Program-made: the position numbers and the translations under genes
Notes under the pieces: generated by a model
What the model saw: the letters and a program-made list of their open reading frames with translations, nothing else
The model's database searches: none
What the model was told of the DNA's origin: nothing
Assembly: GCA_050013875.1 (NCBI GenBank)
Contig: JBEKEK010000005.1
Coordinates: 37,790-101,789 of the forward strand
Length of the DNA: 64,000 nt
DNA from: Trebonia sp050013875
GTDB taxonomy: Bacteria; Actinomycetota; Actinomycetes; Streptosporangiales; Streptosporangiaceae
Direction of reading: 5' to 3'
Shown here: one piece after another, positions 1-8,042 of the stretch
How positions within the stretch are numbered: the stretch's first letter is position 1
Layout: every line of letters begins with the position of its first letter

Positions 1-391
1 GCAGGGCGGTCAGCCCGCGCAGCACGGCCAGCAGGCTGTCGGGCCGGTCCCTGGTGCAGACGACGACGCTCACCAGGGGCGGGTTGGAGAGCTCCTCCGT
101 CAGCCCGGGAGCGGCCGGCAGGCCGCCGGCCGGCAGCGCGTCGAGCGCCGCCAGCCCGGCTCGTGCCCGCCGGGCATTGATCGCGGGGCCAAGCTCCTGC
201 CACACCCGGGTCCCAACGTCACGTGCCCCGAGCTCGCCCGGTGCCAGGTGCACATAACCAACAGGCAGGCTCTGAACCCGGACAAGGAGCCGCGCACCGG
301 TGTAGGCGGCGCCGTCCGCGCGGGCGGGCAGCTGGACGTCGGTGATTGGTTCAGTGAGCTCAAGCTCGCCGATAGCGATTGGCGCCTTCAT
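1..391 (-). CDS. Glycosyltransferase family 2, N-terminal part (runs off left edge)
   Basis: The minus-strand frame opens with ATG at 391 and stays open to the window edge, giving about 130 residues. The first ~95 residues are an Ala/Leu-rich lead-in. Then comes a VSVVVCTRDRP stretch, the first beta strand and nucleotide-sugar loop of GT2 (GT-A fold) enzymes. The DXD motif and acceptor part lie outside the window. A weak AGGGA precedes the ATG by about 10 bases. A GT2 at this spot fits the polysaccharide genes that follow. The substrate cannot be told. Confidence 0.75.
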   Translation of the reverse strand, partial: MKAPIAIGELELTEPITDVQLPARADGAAYTGARLLVRVQSLPVGYVHLAPGELGARDVGTRVWQELGPAINARRARAGLAALDALPAGGLPAAPGLTEELSNPPLVSVVVCTRDRPDSLLAVLRGLTAL

Positions 392-535
392 CGGTTACAT
401 CCCTAACTATCGGCTAATTCTCATTCGTCCCCGCGTCGCTGAGGCATCCTACAACTGCCTGCGACTCAAGGGTTTCCTGCCGCTGACCGGTGTCCGCGGC
501 TTGCCCGGCCCGGGCGCCGGCCGGCCGGCCAGCCG

Positions 536-1150
536 GTGATAGGTCCTATATTGGGCAGAGTGCGCACCAGGGACCCGCGGAAGCGGAGGCTAGCGGTCGA
601 GTCGGTGACCTTCGGGCTCGGGTACGCCGCCGTGCTGATCTGGATAGGGTCAGCTCTCGTCGCGAGCTTCACGGCGGGCGAGGCCAATCCGTACTGGCCT
701 AACCTCCCGCACCTGAGGACCGACACTTCCGGCGTGATCGCGTTCGCGGCCGCCCTCGTCACCCTCACAGTCAGCAGGTACCTGCAGCTCAGGCGGCGCG
801 GAAGCACGCCCGCGGCCGGCCCGTCGGAGCGGCCCGCGCGAATCCTGGCGATCCAGGCGATAGCCGAGACGGCGACGGTCCTCGCCACCGGCGCGGTCAT
901 TTACCTCTCATTCAACGCCTTCACTCACCCCGAGACCCTGCGGCTCCAGTTGACGCATCTGTGGCCGTGGCCGAGCGAGGGCACCGTCCGGGTGATCGGG
1001 CTGGCCGTCTGCGCGGTCGGCGTCGCGACCAGCCGCTACCTGCGGGCCAGTGCGACCTTCACGACTCGGGCCGTGTCAGCACCGGAAGCCGCGTCAGCCC
1101 CCGAAGCCGTGTCGGCCCCGGAGGCCGTGCCGGTCAGGGAAAAGGTCTAG
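536..1150 (+). CDS. Small multi-pass membrane protein of unknown function
   Basis: 204 residues from a GTG at 536; a second in-frame GTG at 560 is an equally good start. I see about four hydrophobic segments (roughly residues 25-45, 63-80, 105-125 and 145-165), so this is an integral membrane protein. The C-terminus ends in a degenerate Ser-Ala-Pro-Glu-Ala repeat (about residues 180-200), probably a disordered tail. I do not recognise a family. It is divergent from the partial GT2 on its left and followed by a HAD-type polysaccharide gene, so a role in surface polymer export or in the membrane is possible but not shown. Confidence 0.6.
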   Translation: MIGPILGRVRTRDPRKRRLAVESVTFGLGYAAVLIWIGSALVASFTAGEANPYWPNLPHLRTDTSGVIAFAAALVTLTVSRYLQLRRRGSTPAAGPSERPARILAIQAIAETATVLATGAVIYLSFNAFTHPETLRLQLTHLWPWPSEGTVRVIGLAVCAVGVATSRYLRASATFTTRAVSAPEAASAPEAVSAPEAVPVREKV

Positions 1151-1365
1151 TGCCTGGCCGGTAATCCGCCGGGCGGGGCAGCAAGGCCGGCCGGGTCGGC
1201 CCCAGATCGTCAGCAGGTCACGCGCGGGGGAACCGCGGAATCGGCAGACGGCCAGTACGCGGGCATGGGAAAATGACCTCAGTGGTCTCCTGCTTTCCCT
1301 GAGTGATCTAGTGGTAACAGCTTGGCCATCCGCATGCGGTCTCCCCCAAGTTGAGAAAGTTGCCA

Positions 1366-3495
1366 ATGATTTCAGCGCCTAAGCATCGTGAGATGGGACA
1401 CACGCGAGACGGCAGGGGATACGGCCTCCTTACGCTGGATGTTTTCGATACCTGCCTTATCCGGGATTTCACCACGCAGGAATCGTTGTGGTATCTGCTC
1501 GGCGCGGAAATGCTGAAACAGCTACCAGGTATTCGCGGCGCAGTTGATTTCGTACGGCTCCGCGGTGCCGCGGAACATTATGTGCGCAGCCAGAGTGCGG
1601 CCGAGGATATCAAGCTGACTCAGGTTTACGAGCGACTCGGCGGGGCCTGCGGCTGGAACACTGGCCAGCAAGAGCAGGCAGTCGGACTTGAAGAAGCGTT
1701 TGAGGCTCATGGCCTGCAGCCGAACCCGGCGGCGCGCGCTCTGCTCGCCACGGCTCAGGAAGCCCGGGTTGCGTACCTGACCGACACTCCGCATCGCGGT
1801 TCCTTCATCGAGAAGTGCCTCGGAGAGCACTCGATGCCAGCCGGACCGGTCCTGAGCTCCGGCGACCTCGGCCGCAGGAAGGGAACCGGTTCCCTTTTCC
1901 GCGAGGCCATGCGCCGGCTGGCGGTCAGCCGGGCCCAGATGCTCCACGTCGGCAATGACTTGCGGCCCGACGGCGCCGGCAGTGCGCGGGCAGGCGTGGC
2001 ATTCGCTCCGATCTTCACCGCCAATCCCACCCGGTACGAGCTGACACTCGACTCGGCGCGCGGCGAATCCAGTGGTTTGCTCGGCCCGGCACTGGCAGGC
2101 AGCGGGCGCCACTTCCGGCTGGCGGAGGGCGATCATGCCCAGCCCGCGCTCGTGTCGCTTGTCGCTGACGTCGCCGGGCCGACCATCTTCGCGGCGGCGG
2201 CGTGGTCACTCCTATCCGCCCAGGAAGACAAACGCGACGTCTTGTACTTCGTCGCCCGTGACGGCGAGATCCTGCTCGCTGCCGCACAACTGATCCAGCG
2301 GGAACTCGGCCTGGCGGCCGAAGTCGACTGCCGATATCTGTATGGCAGCCGCAAGGCGTGGCATTTGCCGTCTCTCGGCATGGTCCCCGCCGCCGAGTTC
2401 GCGGCAGCTCTCCGGCGTCTGCTCATCCGGTCGCGGAAGGTGACACTTCGTAACCTGCTGGCTCAGCTTGATATAGGAATCGATGATGCCGCCGCAGCGG
2501 CCCCCGACGTGGTCGCCGGAGTTCCGGCCGATACGCCGCTCGGTGAGCAGCTGACCGCCGTGATCGATTCCCTGGCCGGTTCTCCCGGTCTCCGTTCCCT
2601 TGCCCGGTCACGGGCGAAGGCCGCACATGACGCCACCGTCGCCTATCTGCGGCAGGAGGGGATGTTCGACAGCGGACAGGTAGGGCTTGTCGACATCGGC
2701 TGGCACGGTGCGGCTTCCGCATCGTTGGCAAGCATTGCCGCGGCCCAGGAAACAGATGTCCGCTGCTACTTCGCGGGCGGTCTGTGCGGGCGCGAATCCC
2801 TGGCAGCGCCGCGCGATAGCCGGGCGTACCTCATCGATTCCCGCGGCGAGGAGCCGGAACTGCGGCGCGCGCTTGTTCACCTGCTTGAGACCTTCTGCGC
2901 CGGCAGCGGCGGCTCCACGCTCGGCTACACCGAATCAGCCGGGCATTGGGTACCGCGCCTCGCCCGCGAAGACACCAACCCGGCAATGCGCTGGGGCCTG
3001 CGCGAGTATCAGGAGCTTGTCGGCGGTTATGTGAGCGCCGCGTGCCGCTTCATCGGGAAGTACCAGATAACGATCACGCGCGCCGACACGACAGCACTCC
3101 GCCCGCACCTCATCGCAAACCTCCGTGAGCTCTGGTACCACCCGACCCAGCAGGAAGCGGAGTCATGGGGAAGCTTCCCCTTCGAGGGCGACACGGGATC
3201 GGAGGTACTGGCGCCGTCCGCGACGGCTCGCGATCTCGTCCGCTATGTGATCCACTTCAGGGACGCGCGGAAGCGACCGCGCTTCGGTCCCTGGAACCAA
3301 GCCGTGATCGCACGTACGGAGATCGGCAGGATGGCAGGCCAGGCGCGTCAAGTGCTGCGCATCGGGTCGGCCGGCGACCGGGCGATGCTGCTTGCGAGAA
3401 TGCGCTGCACGATCACTCCCAGAACCACGGTCCCCGTCGCGGGCATCGACGTGCGAAACGGGCAGATCGTGATAACCGGTCGGGCCTCACGCTAG
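1366..3495 (+). CDS. HAD-superfamily protein of polysaccharide loci (COG5610-like)
   Basis: 709 residues from ATG 1366 (TTG at 1351 and ATG at 1393 are in-frame alternatives; none has a strong ribosome site). The N-terminus has LTLDVFDTCL, the HAD motif I (DxFDT). A TDTPHR stretch fits motif II, and HVGNDLRPDGAG fits the late acidic motif. A second half begins near residue 290 with VLYFVARDGE, the arrangement typical of the large HAD proteins found next to glycosyltransferases in O-antigen and EPS clusters. The exact reaction is unknown; phosphatase or phosphotransfer activity on sugar intermediates is the usual guess. Codons for residues near 590-600 carry the first copy of a 37-bp repeat seen again at 4416. 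Confidence 0.7.
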   Translation: MISAPKHREMGHTRDGRGYGLLTLDVFDTCLIRDFTTQESLWYLLGAEMLKQLPGIRGAVDFVRLRGAAEHYVRSQSAAEDIKLTQVYERLGGACGWNTGQQEQAVGLEEAFEAHGLQPNPAARALLATAQEARVAYLTDTPHRGSFIEKCLGEHSMPAGPVLSSGDLGRRKGTGSLFREAMRRLAVSRAQMLHVGNDLRPDGAGSARAGVAFAPIFTANPTRYELTLDSARGESSGLLGPALAGSGRHFRLAEGDHAQPALVSLVADVAGPTIFAAAAWSLLSAQEDKRDVLYFVARDGEILLAAAQLIQRELGLAAEVDCRYLYGSRKAWHLPSLGMVPAAEFAAALRRLLIRSRKVTLRNLLAQLDIGIDDAAAAAPDVVAGVPADTPLGEQLTAVIDSLAGSPGLRSLARSRAKAAHDATVAYLRQEGMFDSGQVGLVDIGWHGAASASLASIAAAQETDVRCYFAGGLCGRESLAAPRDSRAYLIDSRGEEPELRRALVHLLETFCAGSGGSTLGYTESAGHWVPRLAREDTNPAMRWGLREYQELVGGYVSAACRFIGKYQITITRADTTALRPHLIANLRELWYHPTQQEAESWGSFPFEGDTGSEVLAPSATARDLVRYVIHFRDARKRPRFGPWNQAVIARTEIGRMAGQARQVLRIGSAGDRAMLLARMRCTITPRTTVPVAGIDVRNGQIVITGRASR
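3126..3162 (+). repeat. 37-bp exact direct repeat, copy 1
   Basis: This 37-bp stretch inside the HAD-type gene is identical to 4416-4452. It begins TGAGCTCTGG and ends AGCGGAG; the flanks differ on both sides. Here it is coding in frame, so this copy is probably the native one. Confidence 0.9.
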
Positions 3496-3590
3496 GCCGG
3501 GTGCGGCTCACACCTACCCAGGCGCACCACCCGACTCTCTGGGTCTGCGGCGTTGGCGGACCCGGCCCGGGGCACCCCTGGCCGCATAGC

Positions 3591-4412
3591 ATGACGACCA
3601 TGACGGAGGGAACCGGTGCCGCGGCCCGCCGGGTGGCCGGGGTGACCGGTGCCAGCCGTGGCGTGGGCCTGGGAATCGCCGCTGCGCTTGGAGCCGCGGG
3701 CTGGGCCGTCTACGTGACCGCGCGTTCCTCGGCGGCGGGCCGCACCGGGCACCTGCCGGGCACGGTAGAAGAGGCCGCGGCGGCAGTGTCCGCTGCCGGG
3801 GGACAGGGTGCCGGGATCGTCTGCGACCATGCCGACGATGCGGCCGTCGCGGCGGTCGCCCGCCGGATCAGGGCCGAACGAGGCCGGCTGGACCTGCTGG
3901 TCAACAACGTCTGGGGTGGGTACGAGCGGATCAACGCGGGCCTGTGGGAGGAGTCGAGGCTGCCACTGTGGGAACAGCCGGTGGAAGTGTTCGATGCGAT
4001 GTTCACCCGTGGTGTGCGAGCCCACTACGTCGCGCTGGCCGTCTGCGCGCCGATGCTGATCTCCACCCCCGCGAGCCTGGTGGTGACGGTCTCCAATGCG
4101 GTCTCGGCGGACGGCGACGGCGGCGGCGCCTACGCAATGGCCAAGCTCGCCGACGACCGCCTCGCGCTGACCGCGGCGTTGCAGCTCAAGGAGCACAAAG
4201 TCGCCTCCGTCGCGGTGCACCCTGGGTGGGTGCGAACAGAGGGGGTGATGCAGTTCGCTGACTACATCGACCTGAGCAAGTCGCAGTCGCCCGAGGGGGT
4301 CGGGCGGGCTGTCGCCGCGCTTGCCGGTGACCCGGACGTGCTGAACCTCACCGGCCAGGCGCTGCCCGTCGGCGTCCTCGCCACGCGGTATGGCATCGAC
4401 GTGTCGAGCTAA
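3591..4412 (+). CDS. Short-chain dehydrogenase/reductase (SDR)
   Basis: 273 residues from ATG 3591; a second ATG at 3600 is possible. The NAD(P)-binding TGASRGVG motif is at residues 19-26, an NNVWG strand-4 motif follows, and the catalytic pair is Tyr181 and Lys185 in YAMAK with a Ser upstream. Length is normal for a classical SDR. The frame is open far upstream but without SDR homology, and the motif position fixes the start. The substrate is not identifiable. The gene sits between the two copies of a 37-bp repeat, which suggests it arrived or was moved with a local rearrangement. Confidence 0.85.
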   Translation: MTTMTEGTGAAARRVAGVTGASRGVGLGIAAALGAAGWAVYVTARSSAAGRTGHLPGTVEEAAAAVSAAGGQGAGIVCDHADDAAVAAVARRIRAERGRLDLLVNNVWGGYERINAGLWEESRLPLWEQPVEVFDAMFTRGVRAHYVALAVCAPMLISTPASLVVTVSNAVSADGDGGGAYAMAKLADDRLALTAALQLKEHKVASVAVHPGWVRTEGVMQFADYIDLSKSQSPEGVGRAVAALAGDPDVLNLTGQALPVGVLATRYGIDVSS

Positions 4413-4415
4413 CCA

Positions 4416-4452
4416 TGAGCTCTGGTACCACCCGACCCAGCAGGAAGCGGAG
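4416..4452 (+). repeat. 37-bp exact direct repeat, copy 2
   Basis: Identical over 37 bp to 3126-3162 in the HAD-type gene. It lies in the short gap between the SDR stop (4410-4412) and the 3' end of the convergent VOC gene, where it codes for nothing obvious. It looks like a leftover fragment of a second HAD-gene copy or a recombination scar. Confidence 0.9.
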
Positions 4453-4462
4453 GCACGCCCCG

Positions 4463-4924
4463 TCAGTTGATGTCGAACTCGTTGCCCTCGGGGTCCTTCA
4501 TTCCCACCGCGTAGTGGTCGAGGCCATCGTCGCCCAGGGGTCCGGTGATGGTGGCCCCGAGATCGGCCAGCCGGCTGGCCTCGGCGTCGACTCGCTGCCT
4601 GCGGGTGGTGAGCGGAACCGAACGGCCCTCGACTACCGTGCGGCCGCCGCTGGCGTGGATGTCGATGTGGAGGCGGTTCTTGACCACCTTGGCGACCTCA
4701 TCCGCACGGAACCAGATGCGGGGGCCGTCACCGCTGGGATCGATGATGCTGTCCGCGCCCATTCCCAGGTAGCTGTCGGGAAGCCCGCTGTCGCGCCGCC
4801 AGTCGTCCCAGGTAGCGAACCCTTCGGGGGGCGGTTCAAGCACGTATCCCAGGGCGGCGGCCCAGAAGCGGGCAAGCAGCTCGGGGTCCTTGCCGTCGAT
4901 GACGATCTGGAATGGGGTAGACAT
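4463..4924 (-). CDS. VOC-superfamily (glyoxalase-like) protein
   Basis: 153 residues from ATG 4924. The opening FQIVIDGKDPELLARFW followed by ALGY is the standard first beta-alpha unit of glyoxalase-like VOC proteins. The C-terminal GMKDPEGNEFDI is the matching last strand with its acidic residue. Size fits a two-module single-chain VOC protein. Actinomycetes carry dozens of these, and the ligand or reaction cannot be read from the sequence. It converges on the SDR gene and is divergent from the truncated hydrolase at 5090. No link to polysaccharide synthesis is evident. Confidence 0.8.
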   Translation of the reverse strand: MSTPFQIVIDGKDPELLARFWAAALGYVLEPPPEGFATWDDWRRDSGLPDSYLGMGADSIIDPSGDGPRIWFRADEVAKVVKNRLHIDIHASGGRTVVEGRSVPLTTRRQRVDAEASRLADLGATITGPLGDDGLDHYAVGMKDPEGNEFDIN

Positions 4925-5089
4925 CGTGCTCCAATCGGCTCAGCAGTGACTCTGACGTTCGAAATCATACACGAATAGGTGTCAGTTGCCGGCGCGACGG
5001 CAAGCACCGCGCCCCGCCGCGAGAGGCACTGCGGGCGAGCGTCACTGGCGACCGGCCCCGCGGCGGGGGCGGGCGGTGATACTGGCGGC

Positions 5090-5878
5090 ATGGGAACCTC
5101 CGCGGACGCCGATGACGGGCCGGCCGGACGCCGTCCCGCGCCGTACCTGCCTGAGCCGACCGGTCCGTACCCGGCCGGCACCGTTTCCGTGTGGCTGACG
5201 GACACCGCCCGTCCCGATCCGTGGGCCCCGGGGGTGAACGCACGGGAGCTGATGGTTTCCCTGTGGTACCCGGCGGTGCCGTCGGATGGGCGGCGGGCCC
5301 GGTACATGACGCCGGCGGAGTCCCGGCTCCAACTCACAAGCAGGGGCATCACCGGCATCCCGGAGGACACGCTGAGCGCGGTCGAGACCAACGCGGTCAG
5401 CGACGCCAGGCCGGCCGGGCGTCCGCACAGCCTCCCCCTCGTCGTGCTGTCGCCCGGCTTCACCAACTCCCGCAGCACGCTTACCGCCCTGGCCGAGGAC
5501 CTGGCCAGCCACGGTTACGTGGTGGCCGGGATCGACCACACCTACGAGAGTCACGCCACGGCCTTTCCCGACGGGCGGGTCACCACGTGCCTCGCCCGCG
5601 AGCGGCGGGGCAACGGGTTCCAGGAGAAAGTAGCGGCAGGCAGGGCAGCGGATGTGTCCTTCGTGCTCGGCGAGCTGACCGGTGCGGACCCGGCCTGGCC
5701 GGGTGCCGGTCTCATCGACCCGTCCCGGATGGCGATGGCCGGCCACTCCGCCTGCGGCGCCGCCGCCATCGCCGCCATGTTGGCCGACTCGCGCATCCGC
5801 GCGGGCATCGACATGGACGGCTCCACCGCCGCCCCGATCCCGGGCGAGGGCCTGGCCCGGCCATTAAGCTCTCCTTGA
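5090..5878 (+). pseudogene. Alpha/beta hydrolase (PAF-acetylhydrolase-like), 3'-truncated
   Basis: 262 residues from ATG 5090. PLVVLSPGF (oxyanion strand), a GHSACG nucleophile elbow and an acidic MDGS strand match platelet-activating-factor-acetylhydrolase-like lipases. The usual elbow is GHSxGG; here a Cys replaces one Gly. Family resemblance stops at GLARP near 5862. Only four more codons follow before a stop, so the segment carrying the catalytic His is missing. The protein is probably inactive. The break lies about 75 bp from the end of the EPS flippase gene, so it may mark a deletion or insertion boundary. Confidence 0.7.
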
Positions 5879-5939
5879 CCAGCCGTCACCACGCTATCCC
5901 GAGGTCCCGTTCTGCACCCCGTAAGCTAACCCAGCCACC

Positions 5940-8042
5940 TCACCACGCAGGCGACTCGGGGTTGCGCCGCCGGTGCTCCCGTTTCGCTCTCGTTTCGTTG
6001 GTGATAGCCCGGATGCCCCTGACGGCCGGTATTACCGAGGCCGCGGCGACAAGCCACGTGACCGCGCAGTAGATGGCTCCTACCATCGCGATGCTCGCGC
6101 CATGGCTGAGTACCATCAGACCACCGATAGTACCTATCGTGATAACGCAGTTAGCGGCGAATATGAGCCCGGGCCTGATTTTAATCAGGCATACGGCAAC
6201 AAACAACAGATTGATGGCCGACGCGGGGAACGAGAGGCCGATCCAGCGGAGAAAAGAGGACCCATAGGTCGCGTAACCGGGGCCTAGCGGGAGAAGTACG
6301 AGCTTCCCGAGGACGGTACAGCACAGTACCCCGGCAAACGTCATCGCAGCCACCAGCCGGATCGACCGGCTGATGGTGGTGGCCGCGCTCTCCGGCACGG
6401 TTATCACTTCACGCACCATCGAGATGAACACGTTGGTGAGCAATAGCATCGCCATATTGGCGATGGTCCACGGCACAAAGAAATATGCTCCTTGGACGTC
6501 GCCAAGTCTCCACGCCACGAGGGCCGGCAGGAACGCGGTCACCGACGCGTTCACGAGCGTGGTCGCGGCCTCGATCCCGACCCAGTGCAGCAACCCCCTC
6601 ATAGGGGGAAGATTCGGCCGGACCCTCGCCTGCCGAGCCGCTAGCGGGCCGGCACTCAATGTGCTCACAACCAGCACCGCAATGCCCATCGGCAACGCCC
6701 ACGACCACAAAATGACAGCGGACGCGGAGTGGGAGGCCGAGGTGGCGACCACCGCGATCAAACCGAGGCGCGCGATTGCAACCAGAAGATTCTCGACCGG
6801 TACCCAGGTGGCTTTCCCGAACCCGACTAGTCCGCCATCCTGGAAATTGAATATGCTGTTCATTACCACGCAGAGTGCGAATCCCAAGCGCCCCGCATTT
6901 CCATCTAGTACAAGGCCGGAAGATAGCGGGGTCAACATGAAAATCGCGACCGCGATCAACCCAACCGACGCGGAGGCTCCGTAGCTCGCCAGCAGCATTC
7001 GTCGAGTGTTCCACCCCGCCAGTGGGAGAAATCGCGGGAACGCAGTCGCGAGGTTGAGACCGCCTATAATCGCCAGGAAGGAGATCGCCGACACCTCTGC
7101 CGAAACATGTCCAACGGTGGCCGCATGCTGATAGTGCGCGGTCCTCGCCCAGAAAACTAGGCCGAGACCACCAGAGAGTATCGCGGACAGCGCGAGGGCG
7201 ATCGCACTACGCAGCGCGGGATCGGCGAGAATGCTCAGGACACGTGAACCGTGCTGGCCTTCAATTGAAGCCTGCGCTTCCGGTCCACGCTCCGGCGCCC
7301 TTTCCGGGGCCGGCGAAATCACCGGGAAGCCCCCGGTTATCGCGGTCAGGGCGGACGAGATCTTCGGGAAGCCCCCGGTTGCCGCGGTCCGGGCCGACGA
7401 AATCACCGGGAACCCCGCGGTTGCCGCGGTGGACTGAGACAAGTAACTGAGTGCGCTCAGGCCTGCCAGCTGCCGCTGTCGATGAGCATCCTCATCGTCG
7501 GCGGGAACACGCGGGAACTGACGTGCGTCGCGCCTCTCCGTAAGCGGCGCGGAGGCCGCGCGTGGAACGTCTGCCCGATTCCCGTCGCGGCGCCTCGGTT
7601 CGTAGTAGGGCGCATCACGGCGCGGCTCGGGCCGCCCACCCGGCGAACCGCCTCGGGCGGACCGTTCTCTCGGCGCCGGACTAAACCATGAGCCGCTGGC
7701 TGGCGGGGCATCGGGTCGCGGGGCTCTGGCCGACGGGGGGGCAGGCCGCGGCGCTCTGGCCGACGGGGGGGCAGGCCGCGGCGCTCTGGCCGGCGGCGGA
7801 CCAGCCTGCGGGGCTCTGCCGGGCGGCGGACCAGCCTGCGGGGCTCTTCCGGGCGGGGGGCCGGGCTGCGGGTCTTTGGCCGGCGGCGGACCAGGTCGCC
7901 GCGGCGTAAAACGCGGCCTGTTCTCGGCGGGCGAGTCCTCTTCGGCCTGGCTGCCGTCACTCGACTGCGATCCCATTTCCTGATCCCTAAACTGCGCCGT
8001 AACTAAATTCACCTCTCCGGTATTCGAGTCTTCAGTTGCCAA
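5940..8042 (-). CDS. Wzx-like polysaccharide flippase with long Pro-rich N-terminal extension
   Basis: 700 residues if translation starts at the TTG at 8042, which overlaps the stop of the preceding gene by 11 bases. A GTG at residue 11 and an ATG at residue 23 are alternatives. Residues ~40-265 are a cytoplasmic, low-complexity region with two repeat families: 10-residue Pro/Arg/Ala units at about 51-110, and three 14-residue TAATGGFP-type units at about 205-246. From ~275 to 685 come about 12-14 membrane helices of the MOP flippase type (Wzx/MurJ-like). The role inferred is moving lipid-linked repeat units across the membrane. The extension is unusual for flippases. It forms an operon with the gene at 8032. 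Confidence 0.75.
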   Translation of the reverse strand: MATEDSNTGEVNLVTAQFRDQEMGSQSSDGSQAEEDSPAENRPRFTPRRPGPPPAKDPQPGPPPGRAPQAGPPPGRAPQAGPPPARAPRPAPPSARAPRPAPPSARAPRPDAPPASGSWFSPAPRERSARGGSPGGRPEPRRDAPYYEPRRRDGNRADVPRAASAPLTERRDARQFPRVPADDEDAHRQRQLAGLSALSYLSQSTAATAGFPVISSARTAATGGFPKISSALTAITGGFPVISPAPERAPERGPEAQASIEGQHGSRVLSILADPALRSAIALALSAILSGGLGLVFWARTAHYQHAATVGHVSAEVSAISFLAIIGGLNLATAFPRFLPLAGWNTRRMLLASYGASASVGLIAVAIFMLTPLSSGLVLDGNAGRLGFALCVVMNSIFNFQDGGLVGFGKATWVPVENLLVAIARLGLIAVVATSASHSASAVILWSWALPMGIAVLVVSTLSAGPLAARQARVRPNLPPMRGLLHWVGIEAATTLVNASVTAFLPALVAWRLGDVQGAYFFVPWTIANMAMLLLTNVFISMVREVITVPESAATTISRSIRLVAAMTFAGVLCCTVLGKLVLLPLGPGYATYGSSFLRWIGLSFPASAINLLFVAVCLIKIRPGLIFAANCVITIGTIGGLMVLSHGASIAMVGAIYCAVTWLVAAASVIPAVRGIRAITNETRAKREHRRRNPESPAW
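7305..7430 (-). repeat. Three 42-bp (14-residue) coding repeats in the flippase tail
   Basis: Codons for residues 205-246 of the flippase encode three tandem units related to TAATGGFPKISSAL. The DNA units share the gggaa-cccccggtt core and are imperfect, which fits an old duplication rather than recent slippage. Confidence 0.8.
7713..7892 (-). repeat. Tandem 30-bp Pro-rich coding repeats in the flippase tail
   Basis: Codons for residues 51-110 form about six 30-bp units, each giving ten residues such as GPPPGRAPQA or APPSARAPRP. Adjacent units are nearly identical, so unit number may vary between strains. Confidence 0.85.

Noticed and set aside
4415..4978. 187-codon plus-strand frame across the VOC gene
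   Set aside because: The VOC protein on the minus strand has clear family motifs and a proper ATG; this frame has none.
5191..6072. 293-codon plus-strand frame overlapping the hydrolase and running past its stop
   Set aside because: Arg/Gly/His-rich shadow in the wrong frame; it does not restore the missing hydrolase C-terminus.
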